Positions 17,726-28,454 of a stretch of 61,398 bases of DNA are shown here, piece after piece. Each line of letters opens with the position of its first letter. Positions within the stretch are counted from its first letter, which is position 1. Below the pieces are notes generated by a model. That model saw nothing but the letters and a program-made list of their open reading frames with translations. It did no database searches and was not told the DNA's origin. The position numbers were made by a program, and so were the translations under genes. The DNA is taken from assembly GCF_014192095.1 (NCBI RefSeq), contig NZ_JACHXN010000031.1, positions 1-61,398 of the forward strand. Reading direction: 5' to 3'. This DNA is from Phyllobacterium trifolii. GTDB lineage: Bacteria; Pseudomonadota; Alphaproteobacteria; Rhizobiales; Rhizobiaceae.

Positions 17726-18097
17726 TTAATTCATCATTCCCATCTCTCGTACGGCCTTTATGATGTGTTTGTGGTGGTAAGGCTTTCCGAAAAATCGGCC
17801 CTCGACCGGAAGTGTGTCGTCGGACATCTCCCTATGTCCCGAGGTAACGATGATCTTTATGGGTGGCCACCTGTCCCGCACCGCGGCCGCGAGTTTCAGT
17901 CCATCCATGCTTCCGGGCATGTCGATATCGGTGAACAGCACCTGGATGTCATCGCGTTCACTCAGGATAGCGATTGCCTCGTCGGCATCTCCCGCTTCCA
18001 ACACGCTAAAGCCGGCGGCTTCCAAAGCGTGGGCGATATCCATGCGGACGATTACCTCGTCTTCTACAATGAGGACTGTGATCGAGTTTTCCTTCAT
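17726..18097 (-). CDS. Single-domain response regulator (CheY-like)
   Basis: A 123-residue stand-alone receiver. The acidic pair is in VLIVEDEVIVRMD, the phospho-accepting Asp in LFTDIDMPG (near residue 57), the conserved Thr/Ser in IIVTSGH, and the Lys in FFGKPYHHK. It has no output domain. It lies 36 bases upstream of the kaiC-like gene on the same strand and is the natural phosphotransfer partner of the HWE kinase at the other end of the unit. The 382 bases upstream (18098-18479) show no gene. Confidence 0.9.
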   Translation of the reverse strand: MKENSITVLIVEDEVIVRMDIAHALEAAGFSVLEAGDADEAIAILSERDDIQVLFTDIDMPGSMDGLKLAAAVRDRWPPIKIIVTSGHREMSDDTLPVEGRFFGKPYHHKHIIKAVREMGMMN

Positions 18098-18479
18098 ACG
18101 AAGTCCCTTTCGTAGCGGCTGTCCATCTCATCGCAGGTTGCTTTCCAACGCGTGCGCTCTCAAATCGATCCGAAGAAAATAAATCGTGGACCAAAGCACG
18201 GTATCGAGCGACCACGGCCGCAAGCGTGGAATGGCGCAAACTCTTGCGTAGAACGAATATTTTCACCTGTCCTGTCCTGCCCTGCTCGCCTGCAAATTCA
18301 GTGCACCGACCCTGCAAGCGCCCTCCTGAAAATCTTGGGACGACAAAGATGCAAAAGCGAAGCATCGGTTCGCCTTGAACGATGCGCGCTTCTTCGCGAC
18401 CGTTGTGCGCGGGAGAAGGCGACCATCCCCCCAACCTTATGATGCTGACAGCGACACCGCGACCGGTCGGCGCACCGCA

Positions 18480-18509
18480 TTGACATCTTGGTATGTGGAG
18501 GGGTACATA
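18480..18509 (+). promoter_or_regulatory. Promoter of the cold-shock gene
   Basis: A consensus -35 TTGACA (18480-18485) and -10 TACATA (18504-18509) with an 18-base spacer. Transcription would start near 18516, leaving a leader of roughly 130 bases before the csp start codon, as usual for cold-shock genes with structured leaders. Confidence 0.6.
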
Positions 18510-18649
18510 TGTAGTGTCGATATTTGCTAGTTTGACTTTTGTTATCGCGCGCTGGCAACGTGCCCTGGACGAACTTCCTTCAAAAATCGAGATCATCATC
18601 CGCCAAGCTTATGTTGGCGGTCGTTGCAATTGTTATGAAAGGGTTTGTT

Positions 18650-18859
18650 ATGACCACTGGCACAGTTAAATGGTTCAATTCCACCAAAGGCTTCGGCTTT
18701 ATCCAGCCTGACGACGGCGGCACCGATGCGTTCGTTCATATCTCTGCGGTCGAGCGCGCCGGTATGCGTGAAATTGTCGAGGGCCAGAAGATCGGCTACG
18801 AGCTGGAGCGCGACAGTAAGTCGGGTAAAATGTCCGCCTGTAATCTGCAGGCTGTATAA
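18650..18859 (+). CDS. cspA: Cold-shock protein, CspA family
   Basis: A 69-residue cold-shock-domain protein with both RNA-binding motifs, KGFGFIQP (RNP1) and DAFVHIS (RNP2), and the start MTTGTVKWFN. It melts secondary structure in mRNA as an RNA chaperone. The longer open frame from 18539 lies in the leader and is not part of the protein; the ATG at 18650 has AAAGGG upstream. A long leader and a strong terminator flank it, so it is a single-gene unit. Which of the several rhizobial csp paralogs it is cannot be told. Confidence 0.93.
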   Translation: MTTGTVKWFNSTKGFGFIQPDDGGTDAFVHISAVERAGMREIVEGQKIGYELERDSKSGKMSACNLQAV

Positions 18860-18921
18860 TCGGTAACCGCTTTCCCTTGGCCACGGGTATACTGGTACTG
18901 TGGAAGGTAAGTTAACCAAGT

Positions 18922-18950
18922 GGGTCAGGCATCTGCCTGGCCTTTTTTTA
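18922..18950 (+). terminator. Rho-independent terminator after cspA
   Basis: Stem GGTCAGGC with GCCTGGCC (one wobble pair), four-base loop, then seven T residues, 60 bases past the csp stop codon. Confidence 0.85.
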
Positions 18951-19025
18951 TGTTCACGAACTGTCGGAAGCCTCCGAGCCGGATAACATTGCTCGCGGCC
19001 AGCCGGCGCATATTCGGAGATTTGA

Positions 19026-19301
19026 ATGACAGAGCAGAGCAATGAGCTCCAGGCGATCAACACGGCCTGGCAGATTGCCATTCAGGAAATCCTACGGATG
19101 GTCGTGCGGGATATGTACAAAACGGGCGATGAAGCTGTGTTCAAGTCGCATATAAAGCGCATCGAGGAGGCAGCGGTCGACAGCATTTACTCGGGTCTCA
19201 TGCTGCGAGGGACAAACGAATGGACAGAGGTGCTGGTCAAAGAAAAAGCGAGTAACTTCGTCACCACTCTGCTCACCTCCTTTACCTTCGATCGTGCATA
19301 G
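19026..19301 (+). CDS. Hypothetical helical protein, 91 aa
   Basis: Not recognised as a named family. A 91-residue, mostly helical soluble protein (AWQIAIQEILRMVVRDMYK, FKSHIKRIEEAAVDSIYSG). It starts soon after the csp terminator, with GGAGA upstream of the ATG. Codon use is normal for the region, and proteins of this look recur in rhizobia. 19302-19640 holds no gene apart from a hairpin (19589-19617, ACATCGCG with CGCGATGT) that may end the groESL message from the other strand. Confidence 0.55.
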   Translation: MTEQSNELQAINTAWQIAIQEILRMVVRDMYKTGDEAVFKSHIKRIEEAAVDSIYSGLMLRGTNEWTEVLVKEKASNFVTTLLTSFTFDRA

Positions 19302-19640
19302 CCTGCGGCTAACGTGCGTACCCGGCGTGCCGCCGCATACGAATGCAGGAACCATGATGGACCTTGATCGATACCGCTGTGTCTTTTCTCGGCGGAATGG
19401 ATGGCGCGATCGTCGCTGCCGCAAAATGCCGTCGGCGCCTCTAGTGCCGAGTTTTCGACGCTATGAACGCACCCCAAATCGGACGAATTCTTGGCTCTGT
19501 CGTAGCACCATGAGGAAGGCTCACTCCTAGACTAAACCGCTTTATTCGAGCTTCGAGGAAATTCAATCCCGATGTTTGTAGTGGGCAAACATCGCGCCAA
19601 AAGATTTGACGCGATGTCATGATACCGGGAGAACTGGGAT

Positions 19641-21631
<1,991 letters not shown>

Positions 21632-21684
21632 GGGGAACTCTTTCTGCAGCCAGACAATGTGGCTCACATGCCTTCATACCCTCA

Positions 21685-21711
21685 TTGGCACTCGAATGAT
21701 AGGAGTGCTAA
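21685..21711 (-). promoter_or_regulatory. CIRCE operator (HrcA-binding)
   Basis: TTGGCACTC, nine bases, GAGTGCTAA: the CIRCE consensus with one changed base in the first arm. It stands upstream of groES on the minus strand, so this chaperonin operon should be repressed by HrcA and released on heat shock. Confidence 0.9.
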
Positions 21712-22365
21712 AAAACCTCGGCGGTCTTTTGTCTACGTGGGTGATAATATGATGACTCGTTGGCCATCTGCGCAAACGAGGCCGAAGATATCTGACGAAG
21801 TCTGAAACGGTTTTCTCCCCAGATCAGTCGATCAACCTCATCCTGAACTCGGACAGGTCCCGATTCACATGGCTGACCTCAGCCGTTGGCTATCTTCATC
21901 ACGAAGGCCGATTTCGGGCACGCGGCCGAACGTCGCTTTCCGTAGAGTTCGATCCCAAAACCGGATGGTCCGCTGCCGGCCCCAAACCGGTCTCTGATCG
22001 CGATCGACGCCACGGGGACTTTGGCGCGAAGCAGGCCCTCCCGTCATGGGGGCAATCTTCGAAACGGCCTAAAGCAAGGTGCGACCGGGACACCGCTTAC
22101 GATCAAACAGCGTTTTGTCACCTAAGATTTGGCCTTGTCTTCCGCTTGCAGGGTGTTGATGAAGGGACCCCTTTGAGATTTTTCGGCGACTCGATCGCGT
22201 CGTCCGCTCGACGTGCGCGAGGCGGACCTGTCTTCGTCCTGCCGCTCGGTCTTGCGCTATACCGCCGCCCATGTCCGACCCGGTCAAAAATGACGTATCA
22301 GCGCGTGCGATGGATTATTATAACTCCACAGCATCGGAGCAATTTACGTGAACCGGCAGCCCGGG
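21712..22365. other. Gene-poor stretch between groESL and orphan antitoxin
   Basis: No supportable gene on either strand. It was examined specifically for a RES-domain toxin downstream of the antitoxin gene at 22366-22866, and none of the short frames resembles one. Confidence 0.55.
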
Positions 22366-22866
22366 TCAGGCGTACACATCATATTGCAGCCGCTCGAGGA
22401 ATCCTTCGACGATCTCTACGCCTGCTACAGTGGCCAGCAGATCAATGGGACATCGTTGGTTTAAGCCAGATGCTGGCTGTTGCATCCAGTTCTCCGCTGC
22501 AGCCTGCGATCCAAATATAGCTGTCGCTTTGACAAGGATCATGGCGAACTTCCATGCGCGACCACTCTGCGCTTGGTTCAGCGGTTTCCAAGGCGAATCC
22601 CTGCGCCGCTGAAACGTCCGCAAACCCATTCCGACAACCTTTTCCAGGACGACTGATTTGTGGATGGCTGAAAGATTGTCGATCAAATGGGTCAGAGCTG
22701 AAATAGGCAGTCCCTGCAGGAGCATTTCATGGACGTTAAGCATATTTTCCAGGGAGTGTTGTAACACCTTGTTGCCGCCAAGCAGTTCTGTCGCACGGCG
22801 CAGTTCCACAGCGCGGTCACTGTCAGGTGGATTCCTTCCGAAGGCTGCCATCAGTCCCTCCATCAT
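22366..22866 (-). CDS. Xre/MbcA/ParS-type antitoxin-like protein (orphan)
   Basis: A 166-residue protein with the two-part layout of the Xre/MbcA/ParS antitoxins. There is a central HTH-like segment (LEKVVGMGLRTFQRRR, about residues 74-89) and a C-terminal toxin-binding domain (LNQAQSGRAWKFAMIL, then FGSQAAAENWMQQPASGLNQ). Such antitoxins normally sit just before a RES-domain NAD-degrading toxin. No RES gene is seen downstream. It may be a solitary remnant, or act as a regulator or as protection against a toxin encoded elsewhere. No clear operon partner. Confidence 0.75.
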   Translation of the reverse strand: MMEGLMAAFGRNPPDSDRAVELRRATELLGGNKVLQHSLENMLNVHEMLLQGLPISALTHLIDNLSAIHKSVVLEKVVGMGLRTFQRRRDSPWKPLNQAQSGRAWKFAMILVKATAIFGSQAAAENWMQQPASGLNQRCPIDLLATVAGVEIVEGFLERLQYDVYA

Positions 22867-23074
22867 CTGACCGTCTGTTATAGGACTGCTTGCAATCTCA
22901 ACGGTCCGCCGCTTCGAACATTGGCCACGATATTGTGGTTAAAGAATTGGGCCGGGTTGATCGGCATTAGACAATTACGACTTCAATGGTGCAGTTCCGG
23001 CTTCCGGAGAGGAAAATCATCACGTCGAACGTAATCGACTACCACGTCCGCAGGGATTGCCTCACAGTCGGACG

Positions 23075-25666
23075 TCAGGAAACTACCAAACCATCAAGCG
23101 TCTTGCGCAGGATCGCGCCTTCCAGGGTTTCATGCGCAAGAAGCATGTCGGCCAGTCCCTTCACAGCATCCCTGTTCCGTCCGATCAAGTCTTTGGCGAT
23201 CTCGTAACAAGCTTCAAGACGCTCGTTCACGGCAAACGCGATGTCCTGGCGACCGGCCAGCAAAGTGAAGGGCTCGATTGAGCCGAGATAAAGCAGCGGG
23301 TGTTCCGAATTGCAGCCATAAGACGTTTCCAGGGAACAGGCCATTTCCGTGGCCTTTGCCAAATCACTTTCGAGGCCGCCACCCGACCCGCGACCTACAT
23401 GGCCCAGGATCACCTCCTCAGCCGCGCGTCCTGCCAAGCAGGAGACTATGTCATCACAGATCGATTGGACGGTCCCATCCTCCGTGCAGTTGTCGTTTGC
23501 TATTACATAAGCCCTGCCATCCTTACCATTAAGGGTGATTGAGGTGATCGTCCTGTTACCGAAGGCGTGACAGGCAATCGCATGTCCCGCTTCATGGACG
23601 GCAGAAATCTGCTGCAACGCCAGTTTCCGTTTTGGTTTGTTTTTGACGATGGTGGCCTCCACATCGGCGAGCGAAAGCCGCCGCTTGTCTCGTCGCGCCA
23701 CCCCTCTTGCTTCGCGGACAATTCGTTCGATATCCGCCCCCGTCATTCCACTGGATATCGTTGCCAGACGCCGAATGAATTCCTTCTCGTGATCCGGTTT
23801 TTCGGTTTTCGGGCTTCCTCTGACACGCTTGCCGGGGATGTTTTCTGTTTCACTAGAGACCTCGGCAGCCAAATGAAAGCGGACGATTTCGGCGAGCGCG
23901 TCAATGTCGGGCAGCGAAATATCGAATTGTTTTTCTAGCCGACCCGACCGAAGCAAGGCTGGGTCGATCGCGTCCGGTTTGTTCGTCGCCCCGACAATAA
24001 TGACGCCCGTGGATTTCACCGTCCCGTCGAGAAGCTCAAGCAACCGGGTAATGACATTATTCCAAAAATCGGATGAATCCTTATCGCCGGATCGGCGGCC
24101 GCCAATGCCATCGGTTTCGTCGATGAAGAGAATGCAAGGCGCGGCGGCTTTTGCCTCGGCAAACGCTGCCCGCATTCGCTCCAGCACGTCGCCGAGATGT
24201 CCCGCTTCCAGCCAGATGCCGACCGACGTCGCATAGAGTGGAACGCCAAGAGAATTGGTCAACGCCTTGGCGAAGAGTGTCTTTCCTGTTCCCGGTGGTC
24301 CGCACAGGAGAATCCTTGACAACAAATCAGTCCAGGGAACTTGTCCTGCTTGCCAATGGTCGAGGTCCTCCTTCAGATTCATTGCCCAGGTTTTCGCGTC
24401 ACCGTATCCGGCCAAGGTTTCGATGGTGGGAACGGCATCGCTTGCGTCTGATCCTAGCTGGGGTTGAATGATCTCCGATCCGGAATGGATTGGCTTTCTG
24501 TGGTTGCCCGTGAATACTTGTCCGGTTTTCGGGATTTGCGAAGGTCCCGAAGTCCCCGATGAATCTGATTTCAACGAGCCGTCGCCTGCTCTGGAAAGGG
24601 CAAGTTCTTTCAAGATTGCCAATGCACGATCGGGTGCAATGCCCGGGCGGATCGCCAGCGCCAGATCGGATAATGTCAACGATGCGCAAGGCCCGTCGCC
24701 TAGTGTCTCAGGTGTCGGCGTCCCCAATACGAAGCCAATCGTGTCGTGGACAATGGAGGACGTGATTGGACCGGTCGCCAAACACAGGCGCGAAGCCGGC
24801 AGCATGCGTTCCGGTAGTAGCGCTTTTTCTTCCGTCACGCCAAGGACTGGTACGCCAAGTTCTGCGGCCCTTCCAAGTTGCCAGTCGGCCAATTCCGCAT
24901 ATTTCGGATCGGTTTCACTGCCAAGGAACGTGATCACCACCCGCTTGTTTGCGACCTCTTTGGGGAACACGAACTCGCCGCGCTTGCCTATTGTGGTTCC
25001 ATCGAAAGTCACGACCGAGGGTGGCCCGAAAATCCCGCGTTTCAGCAGCGACATGAAACTTCGCTCGAATCCTTCGACGCCGCCGAACACGCTGGCGATC
25101 AGCCCCGGTTCTGAAAGCATGGCGGGAAGATCGTTGAAAGGCAGATCTAGCTTTTCGATCGCTTGGACAACAAGAAGCAACGTTGCGACATCGACTGGAC
25201 TCAGCAGTCGTCCCGCACAGCGAATGCGATGAAGGAGGGAAGCGTATTGACCGGTCAAACCGTATTCCGGCTGCGATGCGCTCGGCCTCACCATTGTCGA
25301 CATATTGGCAGTTTGAGCATCCCGACCCTGCGACCCCGGGCGGTGACCGGTAAGTTTTTCAGTTCCGGTGTCGGGCGCCATCCAAGTGCCCGACCAGGCT
25401 TGACCATCTGGTGTTTCACCATCGTCAATATTCGGGGGAGCCACCGACTTATTTTGATTGGCATTGAAGCTACTAATCAGGTATTCGAACTTGCGCATCT
25501 GCACTTCGGGAACAGCGGTGCAGGAATGGAAGACACGCACTGTGAATCCTTCAATGCATTTTTCCTCCTCTTGGACAAACTCGGCATCGATCGCGACCTT
25601 GACTGACCGTCGCCAGGCCTCGTGGCGCAAGCGTTCCATCAAGTTTCGGAACAATCGGTTTTCCAT
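23075..25666 (-). CDS. Soluble FtsH-like AAA+ ATPase with M41 metalloprotease domain
   Basis: An 863-residue protein (start chosen at 25666, with AAGGA seven bases upstream; the frame is open to 25765). The first ~440 residues are of unknown type, with a hydrophilic linker and a possible alpha/beta part (KRVVITFLGSETDPKYAELA), and without the transmembrane segments of FtsH. The AAA+ domain follows: Walker A GPPGTGKT about 456-463, Walker B CILFIDETDG about 511-520, second-region NKPDAIDPALLRSGRLEKQF. The C-terminal zinc-protease domain has HEAGH about 691-695 and a likely third ligand in GLESDLAKATE. It should be an ATP-driven cytosolic protease. A DUF6634-like gene is directly upstream in the same direction. 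Confidence 0.85.
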   Translation of the reverse strand: MENRLFRNLMERLRHEAWRRSVKVAIDAEFVQEEEKCIEGFTVRVFHSCTAVPEVQMRKFEYLISSFNANQNKSVAPPNIDDGETPDGQAWSGTWMAPDTGTEKLTGHRPGSQGRDAQTANMSTMVRPSASQPEYGLTGQYASLLHRIRCAGRLLSPVDVATLLLVVQAIEKLDLPFNDLPAMLSEPGLIASVFGGVEGFERSFMSLLKRGIFGPPSVVTFDGTTIGKRGEFVFPKEVANKRVVITFLGSETDPKYAELADWQLGRAAELGVPVLGVTEEKALLPERMLPASRLCLATGPITSSIVHDTIGFVLGTPTPETLGDGPCASLTLSDLALAIRPGIAPDRALAILKELALSRAGDGSLKSDSSGTSGPSQIPKTGQVFTGNHRKPIHSGSEIIQPQLGSDASDAVPTIETLAGYGDAKTWAMNLKEDLDHWQAGQVPWTDLLSRILLCGPPGTGKTLFAKALTNSLGVPLYATSVGIWLEAGHLGDVLERMRAAFAEAKAAAPCILFIDETDGIGGRRSGDKDSSDFWNNVITRLLELLDGTVKSTGVIIVGATNKPDAIDPALLRSGRLEKQFDISLPDIDALAEIVRFHLAAEVSSETENIPGKRVRGSPKTEKPDHEKEFIRRLATISSGMTGADIERIVREARGVARRDKRRLSLADVEATIVKNKPKRKLALQQISAVHEAGHAIACHAFGNRTITSITLNGKDGRAYVIANDNCTEDGTVQSICDDIVSCLAGRAAEEVILGHVGRGSGGGLESDLAKATEMACSLETSYGCNSEHPLLYLGSIEPFTLLAGRQDIAFAVNERLEACYEIAKDLIGRNRDAVKGLADMLLAHETLEGAILRKTLDGLVVS

Positions 25667-25688
25667 TTCGAATCCTTGAGAACTGGAA

Positions 25689-26036
25689 TTACTGAAGCGG
25701 TCCACCGTCGTCGATTTTTCGGCCCAGCCGATACCAGCGCGACTGGGTCCGGGCCAAACTGGCACTTTCTGAAAAGAGCACTAGATCAGACGTGATGATC
25801 GGCCTGCCTTCACCGGTGAGCTTTGGGTGGCCAGTGGAAAGCCCCATCAGGCAGGGCACGGTTCTGCTTGCGAGCTGCCAATAGTCAAGCAAGGGAGCTT
25901 CAATTGAGTTCAGGCTCTTACAGAGGGGCGCGAGTGTAACCCTCCACAAATCGTCGATCAGTTGCTCATATCGTTGGATTTCCCGTCCAACGGCATTCAT
26001 ATCCGTGTCACCTCTTTCACGTCCGAATAGAAGCAT
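25689..26036 (-). CDS. DUF6634-like small protein
   Basis: A 115-residue soluble protein with APLLDYWQLASRTVPCLMG, GHPKLTGEG-PIITSDL and the ending LARTQSRWYRLGR, the pattern I associate with DUF6634, known from rhizobia and of unknown function. Start choice is uncertain: the ATG at 26036 has AAAGGAT upstream, the ATG at 26000 has AGAGGTG. The stop is 22 bases before the FtsH-like gene, so the two are almost surely one operon. It may be a substrate adaptor for the protease (inference). The divergent neighbour is an XRE regulator. Confidence 0.55.
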   Translation of the reverse strand: MLLFGRERGDTDMNAVGREIQRYEQLIDDLWRVTLAPLCKSLNSIEAPLLDYWQLASRTVPCLMGLSTGHPKLTGEGRPIITSDLVLFSESASLARTQSRWYRLGRKIDDGGPLQ

Positions 26037-26153
26037 TGCTGAATCCTTTCGTTCAAATAAATTCTCGACCAAGTTGAGGCCCCAGAGAGGGGGCGACCAA
26101 ATTTCCAGCAAGTGATTCGGTTCATAAGATCTCATACTATCGTAATTTACGCT

Positions 26154-26180
26154 AGGTCTATCCTATGGAAGGATTGACCT
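26154..26180. promoter_or_regulatory. Inverted repeat, candidate XRE operator
   Basis: AGGTCTATCCT, five bases, AGGATTGACCT: 11-base arms with one mismatch, in the 110-209 base gap between the divergent DUF6634-like/FtsH-like operon and the XRE gene. Its place and symmetry fit an operator bound by the XRE dimer. A TTGACA box follows at 26202. Confidence 0.55.
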
Positions 26181-26245
26181 ATCTGATGGTACGCTAATTG
26201 TTGACATAAATGGAGTTTCCGCACTCTTCATGACAGTACTGAAGA

Positions 26246-26497
26246 ATGGAACCTCCTTTTCACCTTCTTCGCGCCGCTCGCGTTGCGCTCGATCTCAGCC
26301 AAAGGAAGCTCGCAGAGCTGAGCGGTGTAAGCACGCGGACGGTGTATAGAGTTGAAAAGGGGGATGGACTCATTGAATCCGCGAGGCGTGTTCAGGGAGG
26401 ACTCGAGAAAAAAGGTATCAAATTCCTCGCGGCCGATGGAACGGATGGTCCCGGATTTCGGTTACCTCTCCGGCCACCTGCGGAAAGCAGGCAATAA
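26246..26497 (+). CDS. Small XRE-family HTH regulator
   Basis: An 83-residue protein with a standard XRE helix-turn-helix (LSQRKLAELSGVSTRTVYRV, about residues 17-36) and a short C-terminal tail ending GPGFRLPLR, a form widespread in rhizobia. It is divergent from the DUF6634-like/FtsH-like operon, and the intervening inverted repeat makes local control likely. No toxin gene follows. The 501 bases after it (26498-26998) contain only a doubtful 85-codon minus frame (26691-26948) without recognisable content. Confidence 0.8.
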   Translation: MEPPFHLLRAARVALDLSQRKLAELSGVSTRTVYRVEKGDGLIESARRVQGGLEKKGIKFLAADGTDGPGFRLPLRPPAESRQ

Positions 26498-26998
26498 AGA
26501 GTAAAGGGCGATACATGGTCTCTGACGGACATTTGCCGAGCTTGGTCCGAATCAACTTGGGACCATAAGATCAGTCGGCACATAATCAGGGTGCGATCGA
26601 TAACGATCAGCAAGCTAGCATAAGAAGACGGAACGAGTTCATTCTACCACCGACCGCGGACCCCGTTGCCTGGATTGATAATGCGCCTTGCTAATCCATC
26701 CGCCAAACAGATTTCCATTTGATCGAGTGAGAACCTCTCCGATGGCCTAGCCGGCAGGCTCGATGTGCTATCAGCTCGGACTCGGGACCGACGCCCATTT
26801 TTTCTGCCTCAATGATCCGGTTAAGGGGCAATAGGATTCTTAGCTGGTCCGCGTGCATCTCCATTCGCTTGTCGATAAAATTGAAAAAACCAATCGAAGA
26901 GATGCCAAAGCTTCGATTTTGCGACCAAACAGGTCGATTACCCAGCACACAAAAACCCTTCCTCGTATGACTCTGAGCGGACCGATGGAGGGAAGAAA

Positions 26999-27247
26999 AT
27001 GCCCCGACGCTCTGCTTCGATTTCGTTGATGCTCCTACGACGATATATACGTTTCATGAGCGCCGACGACGTCGGCCACGCTTACCTGGCGAAAGATGTG
27101 CCAACTGGGCAGTGCGTCAATTCCCCGACAGATGATATCGAAGATTCTACCGATTTCCGACAGTGCACCGAGTGCAAGTTGCACGTGAACACTACCGACC
27201 GATACGCCGCCCTTCTGGCACACAAGACCCGAAGATCCAAGGACTGA
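26999..27247 (+). CDS. Small protein with C-x-x-C motif before recombinase cassette
   Basis: An 82-residue frame with GGAGGG upstream of the ATG. It has a basic, possibly amphipathic N-terminus (RSASISLMLLRRYIRF) and one CTEC motif near residue 56. No family recognised. It ends 20 bases before the first recombinase start and runs in the same direction, so it may be the leader gene of the cassette. Confidence 0.45.
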   Translation: MPRRSASISLMLLRRYIRFMSADDVGHAYLAKDVPTGQCVNSPTDDIEDSTDFRQCTECKLHVNTTDRYAALLAHKTRRSKD

Positions 27248-27266
27248 AGTCAGCATGGAGGAAGTC

Positions 27267-28454
27267 ATGCGAGATACTCTGCCTGAATCGAAATTTCCCA
27301 AGGCCCTTGCTGGAGCCCTTCTGCTTAATAAAAACGGCTTACCGCGATACTGGCCGATTGCCTGGAGAGAACTCTATGGAAGCAGTAAAGCAGAATCTAC
27401 ATTGCAAAAATACTTTGCCGACATGGAGTTTCTATATCGTTCTGTTGAACAACGAACAGGAATTGATTGCCTCGATGCATTTATAACGAGCTTAGATTTC
27501 GATCGCCTGAGACCAATTCTCCAAGGTATCTTTATCGAGCTACGTCATTCCGGCTCCGGCTCCAATGAAAGGTGGCAACGTATAACTGCCTACTTGAGGC
27601 ACGTTGCGTCCCAGCTAGGTGCCCGGAACGCGATGTCGAAGATATTCGCGGATATAGATGTCACCGATTGCGACGGCAAACCCAACAGGCAAATGAAACC
27701 TAGCGATTTGCGGGCTATGCCGAAGCTTGTGGTCAAAGATATATTGCAGCTCGTCGATACAAAATCCTCAAGAAATCCCTTTCGTAGTAGAGACAATGCC
27801 TACCGGAACAGCACCCTTGTAAACATTTTTTTGGAACTCGGTTTGCGGCGGAGCGAAGTTTGTCTGTTAACGTTACAGTCTCTCAAGCGAGGACGCGATC
27901 CCGAGTCAGGACAAATTCGCTATTGGATCAACATCCATGAAGACGCGAGCGCTGTCGGCGAAACGCGAGAATCAAAACCAAAAATCAAGACTGTTCAGTC
28001 AATAAGACAAATACCGGTTCCATCCAAGCTGGCTCAAGAGATTGAGACCTACATAACAAATTTCCGTGGCCGGCAGCGCCACAGTTTCCTTTTTGCTTCG
28101 CAAAAAAGCAAACCCATTTCCAAGTCAATGATCAATCTCATTATAAAGACGATTTCCGACAATCTGTCACCTGAGGCCGTGAAGGATTTGGCCGACCGCC
28201 GGCGGGTAAAAAGCGTTACCCCGCACCATTTTAGGCACACAGCGGCAGTGAATCGCCTGGCGGCCTTTGTCAAAGATGGAGACCCCCTTGATGTAGCTAT
28301 TGACAGATTGCGAGGATTCTTCGGCTGGTCAAAGAAGTCCGAGATGCCCCGATATTATGCGAAGGCGTATTTCGAGACTTTGGACGTCAAATGGTCAGAG
28401 CGATTCGACGACAATGTGAGGCGGCTGCGGGGCCAAGACTATGTGGACTTTTGA
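27267..28454 (+). CDS. Tyrosine recombinase 1 of four-gene cassette
   Basis: A 395-residue site-specific recombinase. GGAGGAA stands before the ATG at 27267, preferred over the ATG at 27255. The catalytic set is visible: Arg in LELGLRRSEVCLL (about 194), H-x-x-R in TPHHFRHTAA (about 320-323), Trp in FFGWSKKSE, and the nucleophile Tyr in MPRYYAKAY (363/364). The N-terminal ~140 residues would be the core-binding domain. It overlaps the next gene by 14 bases. It cuts and rejoins DNA through a 3'-phosphotyrosine bond, probably to move the element carrying it. Confidence 0.88.
   Translation: MRDTLPESKFPKALAGALLLNKNGLPRYWPIAWRELYGSSKAESTLQKYFADMEFLYRSVEQRTGIDCLDAFITSLDFDRLRPILQGIFIELRHSGSGSNERWQRITAYLRHVASQLGARNAMSKIFADIDVTDCDGKPNRQMKPSDLRAMPKLVVKDILQLVDTKSSRNPFRSRDNAYRNSTLVNIFLELGLRRSEVCLLTLQSLKRGRDPESGQIRYWINIHEDASAVGETRESKPKIKTVQSIRQIPVPSKLAQEIETYITNFRGRQRHSFLFASQKSKPISKSMINLIIKTISDNLSPEAVKDLADRRRVKSVTPHHFRHTAAVNRLAAFVKDGDPLDVAIDRLRGFFGWSKKSEMPRYYAKAYFETLDVKWSERFDDNVRRLRGQDYVDF

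Noticed and set aside
21712..22365. Possible RES toxin downstream of the orphan antitoxin
   Set aside because: None of the three minus frames has the Arg/Tyr/Ser motifs of RES proteins or a frame of the right length.
26691..26948. 85-codon minus-strand frame
   Set aside because: No ribosome-binding site, no recognisable domain, and a composition not clearly that of a protein; left as non-coding.
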